Source: an uncultured Flavobacterium sp. (GTDB taxonomy: Bacteria; Bacteroidota; Bacteroidia; Flavobacteriales; Flavobacteriaceae). Taken from it: DNA of 6,796 nt. The translations under genes and the position numbers were made by a program. The notes under the pieces were generated by a model. That model worked only from the letters and a program-made list of their open reading frames with translations. It did no database searches and was not told where the DNA came from. Positions 5,938-6,796 of this stretch are shown piece by piece; the first letter of the stretch is position 1, and the number at the start of each line of letters is the position of its first letter. The stretch spans positions 1-6,796 of the forward strand of contig CAMPIZ010000092.1 of the NCBI GenBank assembly GCA_946886675.1. Reading direction: 5' to 3'.

Positions 5938-6672
5938 ATGAAGAAAACCTTTCTTAATGCACAGTGGCGAAAGCTTGTGATGGTAAACTATGCTGTAGAT
6001 CCCGAGGTTTTAAAGCCTTATGTACCCTTTAATACCGAACTTGATTTTTGGAACGGGACCTGTTATGTAAGCCTTGTGGGCTTTATGTTTGTAGATACGA
6101 AGGTGCTTAGCCTTAAAATCCCTTTCCATATTAATTTTGAGGAGATTAACCTGCGCTTTTATGTAAAGTATGAAGATACTGCCGGATACAAGAGGGGAGT
6201 AGTGTTTATTAAGGAAATAGTGCCACGGCCTGCGCTTACTTTTGTGGCAAACCGCCTGTATAATGAAAATTATGAAACGCTGCCTACGCTGCATCAATGG
6301 AAAATTACAGATGATGCATTCTCTGTTAAGTATGCATGGAAAAAAGGACGCTGGAATATTATTACTGCAATAGCTGATAAAACTGCTGTGGATATTGAAG
6401 AGGGTAGTGAAGAGGAATTTATTACCGAGCATTTTTGGGGCTATACCAAAATAGGCGATAACATCACATCAGAATATGAGGTGGCACATCCCAGATGGCA
6501 GATATATCCTGTAAGGGAATATGATATAAAAGTGGATTTTGAAACCGTATATGGTAGTGATTTTGCCTTCCTTAAGGATATGGAACCGGCTTCGGTATAT
6601 CTTGCCGAAGGTTCGGAAATACTTGTAAAACAGGGAGCTAAGCTTAAGGTGAAAGAAGGAACCGTATTGTAA
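5938..6672 (+). CDS. DUF2071 / YqjF-family protein of unknown function
   Basis: A 244-aa soluble protein that matches the DUF2071 (COG3361, B. subtilis YqjF-like) family over its full length. Recognisable blocks are the N-terminal AQWRKLVMVNYAVDPEVLKP (8-27) and ELDFWNGTCYVSLVGFMF (34-51). Then come FEEINLRFYV (67-76), RGVVFIKEIVPRPA (86-99), FITEHFWGYTK (161-171), YEVAHPRWQIYPV (180-192) and a C-terminal SVYLAEGSEILVKQG. From family knowledge the fold is thought to resemble acetoacetate decarboxylase, but no activity is established and I assign none. The start at ATG 5938 fits the family N-terminus (MKKTFLNAQWRKL). A GTG at 5893 would add 15 residues from repeat-like DNA and is rejected. No signal peptide or membrane segment is seen. 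No convincing promoter was found in the 95-bp gap after the purM terminator. No plus-strand terminator with a T-tract follows; the hairpin at 6725-6748 could serve weakly. Confidence 0.88.
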   Translation: MKKTFLNAQWRKLVMVNYAVDPEVLKPYVPFNTELDFWNGTCYVSLVGFMFVDTKVLSLKIPFHINFEEINLRFYVKYEDTAGYKRGVVFIKEIVPRPALTFVANRLYNENYETLPTLHQWKITDDAFSVKYAWKKGRWNIITAIADKTAVDIEEGSEEEFITEHFWGYTKIGDNITSEYEVAHPRWQIYPVREYDIKVDFETVYGSDFAFLKDMEPASVYLAEGSEILVKQGAKLKVKEGTVL

Positions 6673-6693
6673 GATTGCCACACTTGCAATGAC
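6672..6693 (-). repeat. Short relative of the GTCATTGC...GCAATCT repeat
   Basis: On the minus strand this reads GTCATTGCAAG then TGTGGCAATCT. It has the same two ends as the repeat at 4441-4465 but is three bases shorter in the middle. On the plus strand ATTGC (6674-6678) and GCAAT (6686-6690) pair. It begins at the last base of the DUF2071 stop codon. Confidence 0.4.
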
Positions 6694-6714
6694 TAAAAAT
6701 CTAATTCAAAAATA

Positions 6715-6748
6715 TACAAAAATAAAAGGCTGCCCGAAGGCAGCCTTT
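6715..6748 (-). terminator. Intrinsic terminator for a minus-strand gene entering from the right
   Basis: A perfect 10-bp stem, AAAGGCTGCC (6725-6734) with GGCAGCCTTT (6739-6748), has a 4-nt loop. Read on the minus strand the loop is TTCG closed by C-G, a very stable tetraloop, and the stem runs into TTTTATTTTT. On the plus strand it is followed by CCCATTTC, a poor T-tract. It therefore mainly terminates transcription coming from beyond 6796, though it may act in both directions for the convergent DUF2071 gene. Confidence 0.8.
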
Positions 6749-6777
6749 CCCATTTCAACAAAGATATTTAAAAATAA

Positions 6778-6796
6778 TTACCTCCCTATTACAAGT
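6778..6796 (-). CDS. Possible 3' end of a minus-strand gene (partial)
   Basis: On the minus strand the last complete codons before TAA (6780-6778) read Leu-Val-Ile-Gly-Arg. The stop lies about 30 nt before the terminator hairpin at 6748-6725, normal spacing. Another minus-strand frame stays open to a TGA at 6757-6755, so the frame is not certain. Five residues are too few to name a product; the gene lies almost wholly outside the window. Confidence 0.3.

Overview
The window looks like chromosomal DNA from a member of the Bacteroidota, most likely a Flavobacterium-like Flavobacteriaceae. Four things point there. There is a full-length type III glutamine synthetase. The PurM is of the divergent form I associate with Bacteroidota. 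Promoters match the Bacteroidota pattern TTG-N(~19)-TAnnTTTG. Start codons are preceded by A/T-rich leaders with no Shine-Dalgarno sequence. The taxonomic call is inference from these traits, since no database search was possible.

Layout, left to right. (1) 1-2302: promoter element, glnN (type III glutamine synthetase, ammonia assimilation) and a strong intrinsic terminator. (2) 2301-4073: two tandem paralogous exported proteins, each with two OmpA-like (peptidoglycan-binding type) domains, 48 bp apart and probably one transcription unit. In both, the first domain keeps the usual Asp and Arg ligand residues. The second has a Cys-Cys (GHICC) where the Asp would be. (3) 4074-4631: a 558-bp non-coding interval built from dispersed-type repeats: two imperfect hairpin elements sharing a 40-bp unit (38/40 identical), a 10-bp perfect palindrome, and a short repeat. 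It ends in a very good promoter. (4) 4632-5842: purM (AIR synthase, purine biosynthesis) with its own promoter and terminator. (5) 5843-6693: a DUF2071/YqjF-family gene of unknown function, flanked on both sides by what look like degenerate copies of the same repeats. (6) 6694-6796: a terminator hairpin oriented for a minus-strand gene, and possibly the last codons of that gene at the window edge.

The genes do not form one pathway. They read as independent units: nitrogen assimilation, cell envelope, purine synthesis and an unknown. Each main unit has visible boundaries, except that no classical terminator follows the OmpA pair; the first strong hairpin there is part of the repeat island. No phage, insertion sequence, CRISPR array, RNA gene or defence system was seen. 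The most notable items are the GHICC double-OmpA pair and the repeat island that abuts the purM promoter.
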